A DNA stretch of 23,364 bases from a virus. The DNA lies in the IMG/VR virus record IMGVR_UViG_3300037245_002605, positions 1 to 23,364 of that record; one strand, written 5' to 3'. How positions within the stretch are numbered: position 1 is the stretch's first letter; each line of letters starts with the position of its first letter. The position numbers and the translations under genes are program-made. Below the pieces are notes generated by a model. The model was not told the origin of the DNA and ran no database searches. It was given only the letters and a program-made list of their open reading frames with translations. Below, in pieces: positions 1 through 6,573 of this stretch.

Positions 1-219
1 TTTGCGCCTCCGGTGCTCGTCGGCCTTCGGACAGGTGACGAAGTGGGAGGTATAGGCGTCGACGACAGCCCCCAGCACACCGCCTGGTGCGTCAGCGACT
101 CCGCCGCTTGGCCGAAAAATGATCCGCTTCTCCGGGGGCAGGTTTACGAGCATCTTGCCGCCCGTGACCATTCGGACCCACTTCACTTCTGCGTCACAGC
201 TTTTGCAGCGGTCGCTCAT
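1..219 (-). CDS. Small zinc-ribbon phage protein (3' end cut by window edge)
   Basis: This leftward gene starts at ATG 219-217, and its ATGA overlaps the TGA of the gene before it. It stays open to base 1, giving 73 codons with no stop, so the C-terminus lies outside the window. The protein begins MSDRCKSCDAEVKW and later has the segment SHFVTCPKADEHRR. The CxxC pair near the N-terminus, the aromatic 'VKW', and a late 'SHF.TCP.A..HR' match a common family of uncharacterised small phage proteins, probably a zinc ribbon. The biochemical role is unknown. It is the third gene of the leftward operon, and the tight overlap suggests translational coupling. Confidence 0.75.
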   Translation of the reverse strand, partial: MSDRCKSCDAEVKWVRMVTGGKMLVNLPPEKRIIFRPSGGVADAPGGVLGAVVDAYTSHFVTCPKADEHRRRK

Positions 220-407
220 GTGCCATTCTCCTTCTCGTCGTTGGCCGCGATCACCTGGTCGATGAGCTGGGCCGTGGTTTGGAGTTGGCACTGAATCCCG
301 GACAGCCGCTTGGCTTGCACCGATAGGTGCATTCGGACGGCGGCCAGCTGGGCGAGCAGTCGCCGGTTCTTGCTTTCTTGCCGTCGATATTCGCGTTCGT
401 TTTTCAT
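216..407 (-). CDS. Small helical hypothetical protein
   Basis: The gene encodes 63 residues, starting at ATG 407-405, which overlaps the preceding gene's TGA (ATGA). A strong Shine-Dalgarno sequence, AGGAGGT on the minus strand at 411-417, sits four bases upstream of the start. The protein is Arg/Lys/Glu/Gln-rich, with regularly spaced Leu, Val and Ile through most of its length, which suggests one long amphipathic helix or short coiled coil. There is no signal peptide, membrane segment or catalytic motif. I do not recognise the family. Its place between two zinc-ribbon genes suggests an accessory or early function, but that is inference only. Confidence 0.7.
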   Translation of the reverse strand: MKNEREYRRQESKNRRLLAQLAAVRMHLSVQAKRLSGIQCQLQTTAQLIDQVIAANDEKENGT

Positions 408-607
408 TCGACCTCCTGCGCCTGGTAGGCGTCAGCGTGGGGGATGAAGTTGGGGAGCTCGGGGTGGAGCTCGTTCCAGCGGTCCACGCAGGTCGGGCAG
501 ATGGCCCGCTTCTCGCCGCTGATATTGAGGGACGGAACCAGGTCCGGGTTGCAGTTGATAATGGCGCCACAGGCGCCACACGGGCAGATAATGGACATGA
601 AGGCCAT
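404..607 (-). CDS. Small cysteine-rich, probable zinc-binding protein
   Basis: The gene encodes 67 residues. The start at ATG 607-605 is chosen because AGGAGAG lies six to seven bases upstream on the minus strand. An ATG three codons further in (596-598) is an alternative. Cysteines at residues 8, 10, 13, 19, 37 and 40 (CPCGAC near the N-terminus, then CPTC) look like a small zinc-binding fold. The C-terminal third is charged. The frame stays open upstream to base 1000, but that extension would run through the promoter and terminator candidates, so the short form is preferred. It is the first gene of the leftward operon. Family and function are not recognised. Confidence 0.7.
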   Translation of the reverse strand: MAFMSIICPCGACGAIINCNPDLVPSLNISGEKRAICPTCVDRWNELHPELPNFIPHADAYQAQEVE

Positions 608-639
608 GCTTCTCTCCTGTGTGTGATGTCCCGCTACGA

Positions 640-668
640 ATGATATTCCTCGAGGATATTGCACGCAA
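640..668 (-). promoter_or_regulatory. Candidate sigma70-type promoter for the leftward operon
   Basis: Read leftward, a -35 box TTGCGT (bases 668-663) is separated by 17 bases from a -10 box TATCAT (645-640), which matches TATAAT at five of six positions. Transcription would begin near 633, giving a leader of about 26 bases that contains the AGGAGAG ribosome site of the 607-404 gene. The position is right, but the -35 match is weak. Confidence 0.45.
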
Positions 669-687
669 CGCGCATTTGTGGGATAAG
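659..687 (+). promoter_or_regulatory. Candidate rightward promoter overlapping the leftward one
   Basis: On the plus strand TTGCAC (659-664) and GATAAG (682-687) are spaced 17 bases apart. The -35 box overlaps the -35 box of the leftward candidate, so the two would compete for polymerase. Initiation near 694 would lead directly into the intrinsic terminator at 723-770. Both boxes match consensus only partly. Confidence 0.3.
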
Positions 688-722
688 ACGCCCACGGCGA
701 TTCGACCCCGCCTTTCCAACAC

Positions 723-770
723 CCCCGGCTGGACCCTTCACAACCCCCCTTCCCAGCCGGGGTTTCTTTT
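723..770 (+). terminator. Rightward intrinsic terminator in the divergent control region
   Basis: A perfect 10-bp GC-rich stem (CCCCGGCTGG at 723-732 with CCAGCCGGGG at 753-762) has a 20-base loop and is followed by TTTCTTTT at 763-770. There is no A-run on the other side, so it acts rightward only. No rightward gene precedes it in the window, so it either ends a short leader or small RNA or attenuates the rightward operon that begins at 1226. Confidence 0.7.
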
Positions 771-821
771 GGGCCACCCATGAAGTAGATTCCCTCTATG
801 GGACGTTCAATGAGCCATCTA

Positions 822-926
822 TCAGTTCCCTCGAGCCTGCGTGCCGGTATTCCTTCCAAGCGCAACGCTTCCAGCCTGTGTGGATTGTTGGATGTCCCAG
901 CCGGCGCGCAGCCTCGAGGGAACTGA
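822..926. repeat. Imperfect 26-bp inverted repeat with 53-bp spacer
   Basis: The arms at 822-847 and 901-926 match at 24 of 26 positions when one is reverse-complemented; both contain AGTTCCCTCGAG or its complement. The 53-base spacer contains a second small hairpin (AAGCG/CGCTT at 858-870). There is no T-run, so it is not a simple terminator. It could be an RNA structure in the leader of the rightward operon, a protein-binding site, or a recombination site. Confidence 0.6.
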
Positions 927-1225
927 ACCCCGCCGGCGGTAAGGCCGGCTCCTCCTCCCTCCTTCCTGTAGCAGTCGACGTGGCGGTCACTGATCAGCAC
1001 GGCCCACGATAAGGCGGCTCGGCGATCCAGAACGACGATCCAGTGCTATGAGCGCGGCATCCCCTCGCGGGGGATAAACGGCGATAGACAGGGGTGGGCT
1101 GGCGACCACAAAGGATGGAAACCGCCGCCGATAAGTGGATCGTCGGGTCAGGGGTCGAGCCGCCGGGTGCCCAGGGGTACATCCCTGTCAGGACGCGCTC
1201 CAGCGGAACTATGGGAGATTCAATC

Positions 1226-1765
1226 ATGGCAACGACTCATCAGGTGAACGCGGAGTTTCTCGTAACCCGTGTCGAACAAGCTCTCAATGCGGAACGCCGC
1301 GATCTGGCGGTCAAGCTCTGCCTGGATGCTATCCAGGGGCACGTCCCGGTCTCGACCGAGCAATTCGTCGAGGCGCTGGCGACCCCGGTCTCTGAGGACA
1401 TCACCAAGCGGATTTGGGACATGGCTGGCACCCTGTTCCACGGGGAACCTGCGGAATGGCGGAGCCTGGTCGGCCAGCTGATAAAGGTAGGGCATCCCCA
1501 AGGGGCTTTTGAGCTCCTTCTGCATTTGCAGGGCGTGACGCCCGACGCGGCCCGGTGCTCGCTCCGCCTCGCCATCACCCGGGCACAGCGTTCACCCGGC
1601 TCTCGGCCAACCGACCCGGAGATCCTCGCGGATTGTGATTTCTACGGAATCTCGACCATTGGCAAGAAGCGTCAGCTCCTCGAGGCCCTGCTCAAGAAAG
1701 CGAAGGCGGAGCTCGGATTCGCGGAGGCGACAACGTGCCACGTCGGGGGTGAGCTCGAGAAGTGA
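1226..1765 (+). CDS. Hypothetical protein, first gene of the rightward operon
   Basis: The gene encodes 179 residues, starting at ATG 1226 with GGGAG about eight bases upstream. An in-frame ATG at 1211 and a longer extension to 1094 are possible but lack better ribosome sites. The protein looks mainly alpha-helical: residues 1-110 alternate amphipathic helices. The C-terminal part contains 'CDFYGISTIGKKRQLLEALLKKAKAE', written here as motif CDFYGIST followed by a Lys-rich helix, which could bind nucleic acid. I do not recognise a family. It overlaps the next gene by GTGA, so it is likely cotranslated with the nuclease-like protein that follows. Confidence 0.75.
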   Translation: MATTHQVNAEFLVTRVEQALNAERRDLAVKLCLDAIQGHVPVSTEQFVEALATPVSEDITKRIWDMAGTLFHGEPAEWRSLVGQLIKVGHPQGAFELLLHLQGVTPDAARCSLRLAITRAQRSPGSRPTDPEILADCDFYGISTIGKKRQLLEALLKKAKAELGFAEATTCHVGGELEK

Positions 1766-2223
1766 GCCCGCCCGTCCTATTCCTGCGCAAGATGCCGGGC
1801 AAGTTCGCCACGCGCATCGAGGGCTATGGCCAAAGCCACAAGATCTGGACCTGCCGCGCCTGCCGGGCCTGGCACGAAAAGAAGCGACCGAAAAGGTGCG
1901 AACAATGCGGGCACGCCGAGTTCCTCCATTACGACTCCGCCGGCGAGGCCCGGTGGTTTGTCGGCCTCATGCGCGAGCTCGACAACGGGTTGATCGCCGA
2001 TCTCTCACACCATCCCCGGTACCCCATCCACATCGACGGGCCAGCCGGCGTGATAAAGGTTTTCGAGTACGTCGCCGACGCTGAGTACGTGCGCGATGAC
2101 GAGCTCGTCACCGGAGACTTTAAGCCGAAGGCCGCCCAGGGCTTGGACCCTGTATTCAAGCTCAAGCGGAAATGCTTCGAGGCGCAGTATGGGCGTCTCA
2201 TCACCGTCGTTACTGAGAGGTAA
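1762..2223 (+). CDS. DUF1064-like phage nuclease with N-terminal zinc ribbon
   Basis: The gene encodes 153 residues from a GTG start that overlaps the preceding TGA (GTGA). Residues 31-49 form a zinc ribbon (CRAC at 31-34, CEQC at 46-49). After it comes a restriction-endonuclease-like pattern: Glu62 in SAGEARW, Asp106 in YVADAEY, and Asp119-x-Lys121 in TGDFKPK, followed by FKLKRKCFEAQYG. That order and the final 'KLKRK.FEA.YG' block are typical of the DUF1064 phage family, thought to be PD-(D/E)xK nucleases and sometimes linked to branched-DNA processing. The fused zinc ribbon is a less usual feature. The substrate is inferred, not shown. Confidence 0.7.
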   Translation: MSPPVLFLRKMPGKFATRIEGYGQSHKIWTCRACRAWHEKKRPKRCEQCGHAEFLHYDSAGEARWFVGLMRELDNGLIADLSHHPRYPIHIDGPAGVIKVFEYVADAEYVRDDELVTGDFKPKAAQGLDPVFKLKRKCFEAQYGRLITVVTER

Positions 2224-2228
2224 AGAAC

Positions 2229-2645
2229 ATGGCATCGAAGAAAGTCACCAAGAAGGGCGCCCGCGGCGCCGGCAAGGCGGTCGAGCCCAAGACCGAGACC
2301 GAGCTCGCAATGGACAATGATGAGGTCCGGGAGTCCATCGTGGATCACTGTTCGCTGATCGCTTCCAAGGGCGCGGCCCGGAAGAAAATCAACGCCGACA
2401 TCACGGCCTCGAGGAATGGCCTGGTGGCGCGTGGGTTGAACCGCGCCGCGCTCAACGTGGTCGAGAAGTGCGCCAAGATGGAACCCCAGCACGCCGAGGG
2501 TTTCGCTCTGACGCTGCTGCTGGGCCTCAAGGCCATCGGCCAGCCGTTGCAGGGCGATATGTTCAACGAGCCCCAACCTGAGCAGGAGGCCCCGGCGCCC
2601 GCCCAGGAAGTGAGCAACGTGGCGCCGCTGCACCCCGCACATTGA
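2229..2645 (+). CDS. Hypothetical helical protein, possibly GapR-like
   Basis: The gene encodes 138 residues from ATG 2229, five bases after the nuclease gene, with GAGAGG overlapping that gene's end as ribosome site. The N-terminus is Lys/Arg/Ala-rich and probably disordered. Residues 40-105 look helical and charged (AARKKINADITASR, then a Leu-rich helix), and the segment ends with a QGDMF-type motif before a Pro/Glu/Ala-rich tail. The arrangement of basic helix pair followed by a short 'Q..(L/M)F' motif resembles small phage proteins distantly similar to the DNA-binding GapR/DUF2312 group. I hold this loosely. A DNA-binding accessory role would fit the neighbouring nuclease. Confidence 0.7.
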   Translation: MASKKVTKKGARGAGKAVEPKTETELAMDNDEVRESIVDHCSLIASKGAARKKINADITASRNGLVARGLNRAALNVVEKCAKMEPQHAEGFALTLLLGLKAIGQPLQGDMFNEPQPEQEAPAPAQEVSNVAPLHPAH

Positions 2646-2655
2646 GGACAAACAC

Positions 2656-2994
2656 ATGGCAACACGCGAACCACAAGGCGAGTCATTCCTCAACCAGACG
2701 CCGGCCAGGGCTCGGCCTGTCGGGGAGGAGTCCGGGCCCCACATCGACCCCGAGGATCTGCTGCAAGTCACCATCGAGAAGAACCTGGACGACCCCTGGC
2801 GCCACCGCGCCGTCGGGATGCGGTGCAAGACCTGTATGTTCTACGTTGCGAAGGCCACCTACGATCTGGCTTCCGACAAGGAGCTCGTCAGCACCTTGGG
2901 TCGCTGCCGGCGCCGCGCGCCCACCATGAGCGGCTACCCGGCCGTGTTCACGACTGACTGGTGCGGGGACCACAAGCTGGACGAGAACAAGTGA
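2656..2994 (+). CDS. Four-cysteine zinc-binding phage protein
   Basis: The gene encodes 112 residues from ATG 2656. The N-terminal half is polar and probably flexible. The C-terminal half carries Cys57-x2-Cys60 (MRCKTCMFY), Cys84 in GRCRRRAP, and Cys103 in DWCGDH, a four-cysteine pattern expected to bind one zinc. The 'C..C.(F/Y)....G.CRRRAP......DWCG' layout is widespread among uncharacterised phage and prophage proteins. No activity is known to me. It overlaps the next gene by GTGA, within the same tightly packed operon. Confidence 0.75.
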   Translation: MATREPQGESFLNQTPARARPVGEESGPHIDPEDLLQVTIEKNLDDPWRHRAVGMRCKTCMFYVAKATYDLASDKELVSTLGRCRRRAPTMSGYPAVFTTDWCGDHKLDENK

Positions 2995-3185
2995 TCGGGC
3001 GGAGGTTGGCCACGGTCGCCCTGGTGATGTTGGTCTCGGTCAACGTCACCAGGGGCGGCTATTCGGTGATTGCCCAGGGCATGACCTGGGGTGAGTGCCG
3101 GAGTCAGAAGATGCTCGCCGGCAACGGTGCGTGGTATGACCAACGCGGGAACCTGCGCCGTCTCGAGTGCCGGGCCGAGTCGTGA
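2991..3185 (+). CDS. Small secreted or membrane-anchored hypothetical protein
   Basis: The gene encodes 64 residues from GTG 2991, overlapping the preceding TGA; the GTGA overlap decides the start over an upstream in-frame ATG at 2961. An RR pair is followed by a hydrophobic stretch (about residues 6-19, LATVALVMLVSVNV), which looks like a signal peptide or a single membrane helix. The rest is polar with two cysteines (in GECRSQ and RLECRAES) that could form a disulfide if exported. I do not recognise the family. It overlaps the next gene by GTGA as well. Confidence 0.6.
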   Translation: MIGRRLATVALVMLVSVNVTRGGYSVIAQGMTWGECRSQKMLAGNGAWYDQRGNLRRLECRAES

Positions 3186-3544
3186 GCGCGCTCGTCAAGC
3201 CGGGCAAGACCTTCGCCGAGCTCATCCTCTACGCCCTCGAGCACCCCATCAACCCGGTGGTGGCGCCGAAGTCGTTCGATGAGTACGCGGCCGAAGCCGG
3301 CCCCACCCACAAGCTGCTGGTGGTCTCGGAGCTCGAGCACGGCGGCTATGTGATCCATGTGAGCCTTTCCAACATGGGATGCCAGGCCGACCCGGAGCTC
3401 CTGACCACTTTGTCGATGCTGGCGGTGTTCGGCGAGCTCCTCGGGATGCCGTCCAAGTGGATGGTGCTGAATAATCTCGTTCACTGGTATTGGCCGGCCG
3501 AGGGCGTGGCGGCCCAGCTCACCCGTGACCGGCGCCAGCACTGA
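3182..3544 (+). CDS. Hypothetical protein
   Basis: The gene encodes 120 residues from GTG 3182, overlapping the preceding TGA. The protein is mixed alpha/beta: an amphipathic N-terminal helix, a beta-rich centre (KLLVVSELEHGGYVIHVSLS, positions about 50-69), then a helical, Trp-rich C-terminal region. No signal peptide or catalytic motif is visible and I do not recognise a family. The end overlaps the start of the next gene by 20 bases in another frame, as often seen in compact phage operons. Confidence 0.65.
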   Translation: MSALVKPGKTFAELILYALEHPINPVVAPKSFDEYAAEAGPTHKLLVVSELEHGGYVIHVSLSNMGCQADPELLTTLSMLAVFGELLGMPSKWMVLNNLVHWYWPAEGVAAQLTRDRRQH

Positions 3545-3758
3545 GCCGCTCCGCTGGTACGAGCCCGGTGAGCCGTACCCGCCAGCGAGGGCGCCGTGCC
3601 CCGACTGCGGGCGCACCACGGGAGTCTGCGACAAGTGTCGTGGCGACATCGCGCGTTGCGTGGCAGCGGTCGCGGGACGGCTGCGCTCGGTGCAACTTGA
3701 CGATGGTCCTACCGTTCTTCTTCGTGCGTTGCGCCGACTGTCCAAAGAGCAAACCTGA
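3525..3758 (+). CDS. Small zinc-ribbon hypothetical protein
   Basis: The gene encodes 77 residues from GTG 3525, overlapping the previous gene by 20 bases. It contains CPDC (residues 25-28) and CDKC (35-38) spaced closely, a likely zinc ribbon, plus one later cysteine. The remainder is a basic, Leu/Arg-rich helix. Third-position GC bias in this frame is high until the last 25 codons, which use more T-ending codons. Family is not recognised. It is the last gene before a 78-base gap, so it may close this transcription unit. Confidence 0.55.
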   Translation: MTGASTEPLRWYEPGEPYPPARAPCPDCGRTTGVCDKCRGDIARCVAAVAGRLRSVQLDDGPTVLLRALRRLSKEQT

Positions 3759-3836
3759 CACCTGAAAAAGACGGGGAATCCGAGGCGTTCGGGTCTATGC
3801 TCACCTTACGGGCACCCCCCGATTGAGAGGCACGCT

Positions 3837-4139
3837 ATGGAACCCTGCGAACGGCGGAAGTCAAAGCTCATCATCCACACGCCCAGGGCGACCCTCCACG
3901 TCCCCGGCAAACAAGTCATCCCAGGCACCGGCGAAGTCGCTTTGCGCTGCCGCTGCGGCTGCATGAAGTTTCGCCTATTCGTGCGCCCGGACTCCCAGCA
4001 TGATCGGAAATGGGCCAAGGGCTCGGCTATAGTTTGCACGAACGTCAAATGTCAGTGGATCATCGGGTTCACCCCCGAGGGCTATCTGGATGTTGAGGGC
4101 GTGCAAACCACGTTGGCAAAAGAGGACCGCGAACAATGA
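3837..4139 (+). CDS. Cysteine-rich hypothetical protein
   Basis: The gene encodes 100 residues from ATG 3837 with GAGAGG six bases upstream. The central part has LRCRCGCMKF (Cys38, 40, 42) and, after about 27 residues, CTNVKC, giving a probable zinc-binding site. The N-terminus is basic with beta character and the C-terminus acidic. I do not recognise a family. The 78-base gap before it contains a TATGCT box at 3796-3801 that could be a -10 element, but I see no matching -35 box. It overlaps the next gene by ATGA. Confidence 0.65.
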   Translation: MEPCERRKSKLIIHTPRATLHVPGKQVIPGTGEVALRCRCGCMKFRLFVRPDSQHDRKWAKGSAIVCTNVKCQWIIGFTPEGYLDVEGVQTTLAKEDREQ

Positions 4140-4354
4140 GTATTTCCCGCTACGAGCGAGTCAAATCCGCACACGCGAAGTTGCTCGGCAAGTTGAAGGC
4201 CGGCGCCTACAAGGGTGACGCGAAGCAGCGTGTCACCGCGAAACTCGAGGAGTACAAGCATTCGCTCGAGCTCCTCGAGGGCGCCACCAACCGCCGTGTC
4301 GAGACTCCTTCCGTCGGCAAACCCGGCGCCACGATCAACGTCGGCCCGGAGTAA
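4136..4354 (+). CDS. Small basic helical hypothetical protein
   Basis: The gene encodes 72 residues from ATG 4136 (ATGA overlap with the previous gene). Residues 1-52 are Lys/Arg/Glu-rich and helical, with Leu spacing compatible with a short coiled coil; the final 20 residues are Gly/Pro/Thr-rich and probably disordered. No motif is recognised. It may interact with DNA or with a partner protein by its basic helix, but nothing in the sequence proves this. It is followed by a 94-base gap that separates the accessory genes from the structural genes. Confidence 0.65.
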   Translation: MSISRYERVKSAHAKLLGKLKAGAYKGDAKQRVTAKLEEYKHSLELLEGATNRRVETPSVGKPGATINVGPE

Positions 4355-4448
4355 TCCATCTATGGCGTGATACCGCCTTTATCGAGACCGCCACGTAGAG
4401 ACTCCCCCCTGGGCAGATCCGGGCACAGACCAGCACCAGGAGACTCTC

Positions 4449-4883
4449 ATGGCAGTAACAATTCAGAACTACGACAAGATGGTGGAGTATTTCGGAGACA
4501 ACACCATCGACATGGACGGCGACACGTTCAAGGGCGAGCTCTACAACTCGACGCATACCTTTACCCAAGCCGACACCCAGCGATCCGACATCGTTGCCAA
4601 CGCTCTGGCGACCAACTTCGGCTACACCAACCCCGGCCAGGACTTGACGACCCCGACCTGGGTCGAGGGCTCCGGCACGGTTACGTTCGACGCGGCCGAC
4701 CAGGTGTGGACCGCCTCGGGAGGCTCCATCGGCCCGGCCCGGCACATGGTCATCTACTCGGATACGGCCTCGGCCCCGGTGGATGCGCTCATGCTCAATA
4801 TCAACTTTGGGCAGGATGAGACCGCCGGCGACGGTACCGATTTCCGCGTGAACTTCAACGCGACCGGCATCTTCCAGATCTGA
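4449..4883 (+). CDS. Small phage virion or decoration protein (beta-rich)
   Basis: The gene encodes 144 residues from ATG 4449 with AGGAG at 4438-4442. It starts MAVTIQNYDKMVEYFGDNTIDMDGDTFKGELYNST..., of which the key parts are an N-terminal helix, 'DxDxDTFKxxL' and 'THTFTQADT'. Later come 'FDAADQVWTASGG', 'RHMVIYSDTAS' and a terminal 'FNATGIFQI'. This layout is familiar from a widespread family of small phage structural proteins encoded near fibre or capsid genes, usually annotated only as hypothetical or structural. A surface or decoration role is likely. It opens the structural gene block. Confidence 0.65.
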   Translation: MAVTIQNYDKMVEYFGDNTIDMDGDTFKGELYNSTHTFTQADTQRSDIVANALATNFGYTNPGQDLTTPTWVEGSGTVTFDAADQVWTASGGSIGPARHMVIYSDTASAPVDALMLNINFGQDETAGDGTDFRVNFNATGIFQI

Positions 4884-4890
4884 TCCCACG

Positions 4891-4920
4891 CCCGCCCTCG
4901 AGGAGCTCCTCGAGGGCGGG
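4891..4920. repeat. 30-bp perfect palindrome
   Basis: Two 15-base arms, CCCGCCCTCGAGGAG and its exact complement, meet with no spacer in the 62-base gap between two structural genes. As RNA it would form a very stable stem-loop. It is followed by CCTATGAAGG, not by a T-run, so it is not a standard intrinsic terminator. It could protect the 3' end of the upstream mRNA or bind a dimeric protein. Confidence 0.85.
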
Positions 4921-4945
4921 CCTATGAAGGCGGGGGCGCAAGACC

Positions 4946-5482
4946 ATGACAGGTGAAGTGATTTGGCCGCATGCAGTTTTCCCGGAGGGCACCAGCGGCG
5001 AGGTTTTCCCGATAATGTGGGTCGGGCAAGGCTCGAACGCGGCCCCTTCCGAGGAGGGGCTTGGCGTAGCTTCTGCCCCTGACTTGGGAGCGGATCGCGT
5101 TTGGGGGTTGCGGTTTATGATGCCGACTGTCTTGCCGGCAGGAGTCGCAAACCTACGTCTCCTTGTGCTGAACAGTATCGAATCGGGAGATTTGTCTGTC
5201 GATCCCTCGTGGGCATCGGTAGCGATGGATGAAGATCCTTCCAGCGTGACGCTCAATGTGATGGGCCCGAACCCCGATGCTCGTGTCGGTGGAGCTGGAA
5301 GTGGCAATGCCACTTTCACCTGGGAAACGGCCGACGATGACAAGTACCTCGAAGCGCGCTGGACAATGGACGACGAAACAATCACGGCGGGCGAAATCAT
5401 CGTCATGGCGCTGCGGATTGACGATCTCGACACCGACGTTCTTGGCGAATCGGCCTTGTTCCCGTCGATCATCTTTGTTTAG
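4946..5482 (+). CDS. Hypothetical beta-rich virion protein
   Basis: The gene encodes 178 residues from ATG 4946, 62 bases after the previous gene and just past the 30-bp palindrome. The ribosome site (GGCGGGGG) is modest. The sequence alternates short hydrophobic strands with Gly/Asp/Pro turns (for example VANLRLLVLNSI and EIIVMALRIDDLD), consistent with a beta-sandwich. There is no signal peptide or enzyme motif. Position in the structural block suggests a virion component. Codon use here is more AT-rich than in the packaging genes, and this trend continues through 7711. Confidence 0.65.
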   Translation: MTGEVIWPHAVFPEGTSGEVFPIMWVGQGSNAAPSEEGLGVASAPDLGADRVWGLRFMMPTVLPAGVANLRLLVLNSIESGDLSVDPSWASVAMDEDPSSVTLNVMGPNPDARVGGAGSGNATFTWETADDDKYLEARWTMDDETITAGEIIVMALRIDDLDTDVLGESALFPSIIFV

Positions 5483-5494
5483 GAGGAGGAGCTG

Positions 5495-5752
5495 ATGGCA
5501 ATTCTCGACCGCGCGGAAATCAAAGCGATTGTTCGCCCTTGGCGCCGGTACGTAGTCAAGAAGCTCAAGGAATCGAAGAATCTCAATCTCTCCGACCTCG
5601 AGCTCGCCGTCCAGGAAACGGAGGATTGGATCGAGGCGAACCAGGCCGACTACATTTCGGTGCTGTCCGAGCCCTACAAGGCGAACACGTCGGCGGCGGC
5701 GAAAATCCTCCTTTTCGCCTACGTCGCGTTGAAGCGAGGCGGGCTGCTGTAG
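5495..5752 (+). CDS. Small hypothetical protein of the structural block
   Basis: The gene encodes 85 residues from ATG 5495 with a strong AGGAGGAGG ribosome site just upstream. The protein is alpha-helical: a basic start (IVRPWRRYVVKKLKE), then an acidic, Trp-containing helix and a hydrophobic C-terminal helix. Small helical proteins of this kind commonly sit among phage structural genes, but I do not recognise a named family. The strong ribosome site suggests high expression. It ends two bases before the next start. Confidence 0.65.
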   Translation: MAILDRAEIKAIVRPWRRYVVKKLKESKNLNLSDLELAVQETEDWIEANQADYISVLSEPYKANTSAAAKILLFAYVALKRGGLL

Positions 5753-5754
5753 CG

Positions 5755-6573
5755 ATGGGCCTCTTGTTTGAACAGGCGCAAGTCGTTCACAATTTATCGA
5801 GTGATTTGCAGCTCAATTCGGATGATGATTTTACAATCATGGCCTGGGCCCTTCCGTTTGGTGTAGGCGGGGATGGTGCACCGTTTGACGGCGGCGCAAT
5901 TTTTTTGGTTTCGGGTGATGCGGGAGAGGTAATTTTTCAGCAAGTCACTAATGCGGGTCCCGGGAATGAACACTTCCAAGTGATCTACGATTTCGGCTCA
6001 GGGGAGTTGGTGTTGGATGCCCCGGATGGATCGGTGACGCATGACGTGTGGTCGCATTGGGCGGTTCGCTACACGAACAGCACTCACGAAATGGAAATCA
6101 TCAAGGACGCCGAAGGAATAGCCAGTGACACCACTGACCCAGGAGCAGGGGGGGATTTAGGAGACGAACTGTATGTCGGAGCGACGGACGTGCTCGCCGA
6201 GGAATCTCAACACGATGGAGTGTTGGCGGATTTCCGTATCTACAATGCGAGGGCCCTGACCGACATGGAGATCGACGGTTGTCGGTCAGGGCTGCCTCTC
6301 CATGCTGACATCCCTGGAGAAGATCCCACGCTGGCGCTTTGGTGGCAATTTCTCGTGGAGGGCGATGGAGTGACTGAGGCCGATATGTCGGGCGGGCGGC
6401 TCGGTGGAACGATGGTGGGCAATCCGGAGATATTCAACCACCCCTCGATCACCACGAGCAGACTGCATCTTGCGAAGCGGAACCGGACCTACTTTCTTCC
6501 CGCGGGATTCGTGTACCAGCAGGCCGTTTCTCGTTTCCGCAACGACGATGGCGATCTGACGGCGCCGCTCTGA
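5755..6573 (+). CDS. LamG/concanavalin-like lectin-fold virion protein
   Basis: The gene encodes 272 residues. ATG 5755 is chosen because it directly follows the upstream stop; the same frame is open back to 5539 but that part shadows the preceding gene. Residues 1-190 have the LamG-like pattern: DDDFTIMAWAL near the start, a central 'WSHWAVRYTNSTHEMEI' region, 'ELYVGATD', and 'GVLADFRIYNARAL', ending with a Cys. This fold usually binds glycans or mediates contacts in fibres or decorations. The C-terminal 70 residues are less clear. Base composition is clearly AT-richer than the terminase and portal genes, suggesting recent acquisition. Confidence 0.7.
   Translation: MGLLFEQAQVVHNLSSDLQLNSDDDFTIMAWALPFGVGGDGAPFDGGAIFLVSGDAGEVIFQQVTNAGPGNEHFQVIYDFGSGELVLDAPDGSVTHDVWSHWAVRYTNSTHEMEIIKDAEGIASDTTDPGAGGDLGDELYVGATDVLAEESQHDGVLADFRIYNARALTDMEIDGCRSGLPLHADIPGEDPTLALWWQFLVEGDGVTEADMSGGRLGGTMVGNPEIFNHPSITTSRLHLAKRNRTYFLPAGFVYQQAVSRFRNDDGDLTAPL

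Larger units (their letters stand above)
608..1225. other. 618-bp divergent intergenic control region
   Basis: No convincing gene lies here: ORFs in several frames run through the region, but none has a good ribosome site or recognisable content. It holds two overlapping promoter candidates, a rightward intrinsic terminator, and a large imperfect inverted repeat at 822-926. It also holds a short perfect hairpin at 1059-1075 (ATCCCC/GGGGAT with a 5-base loop) and two direct copies of CGATCCAG at 1023-1030 and 1036-1043 that could be operator half-sites. The region separates the leftward genes from the rightward operon and is most likely a regulatory switch region. Confidence 0.55.

Noticed and set aside
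404-1000. A 198-codon leftward extension of the 607-404 gene
   Set aside because: It would run through the promoter candidates, the terminator and the large inverted repeat. The start at 607 has a much better ribosome site.
659-1012. A 117-codon rightward open frame in the control region
   Set aside because: No ribosome site, mixed composition, and it spans the intrinsic terminator and inverted repeat.
4355-4448. Weak hairpin GGCG/CGCC followed by TTTAT as terminator
   Set aside because: The stem is only four base pairs, too weak to call.
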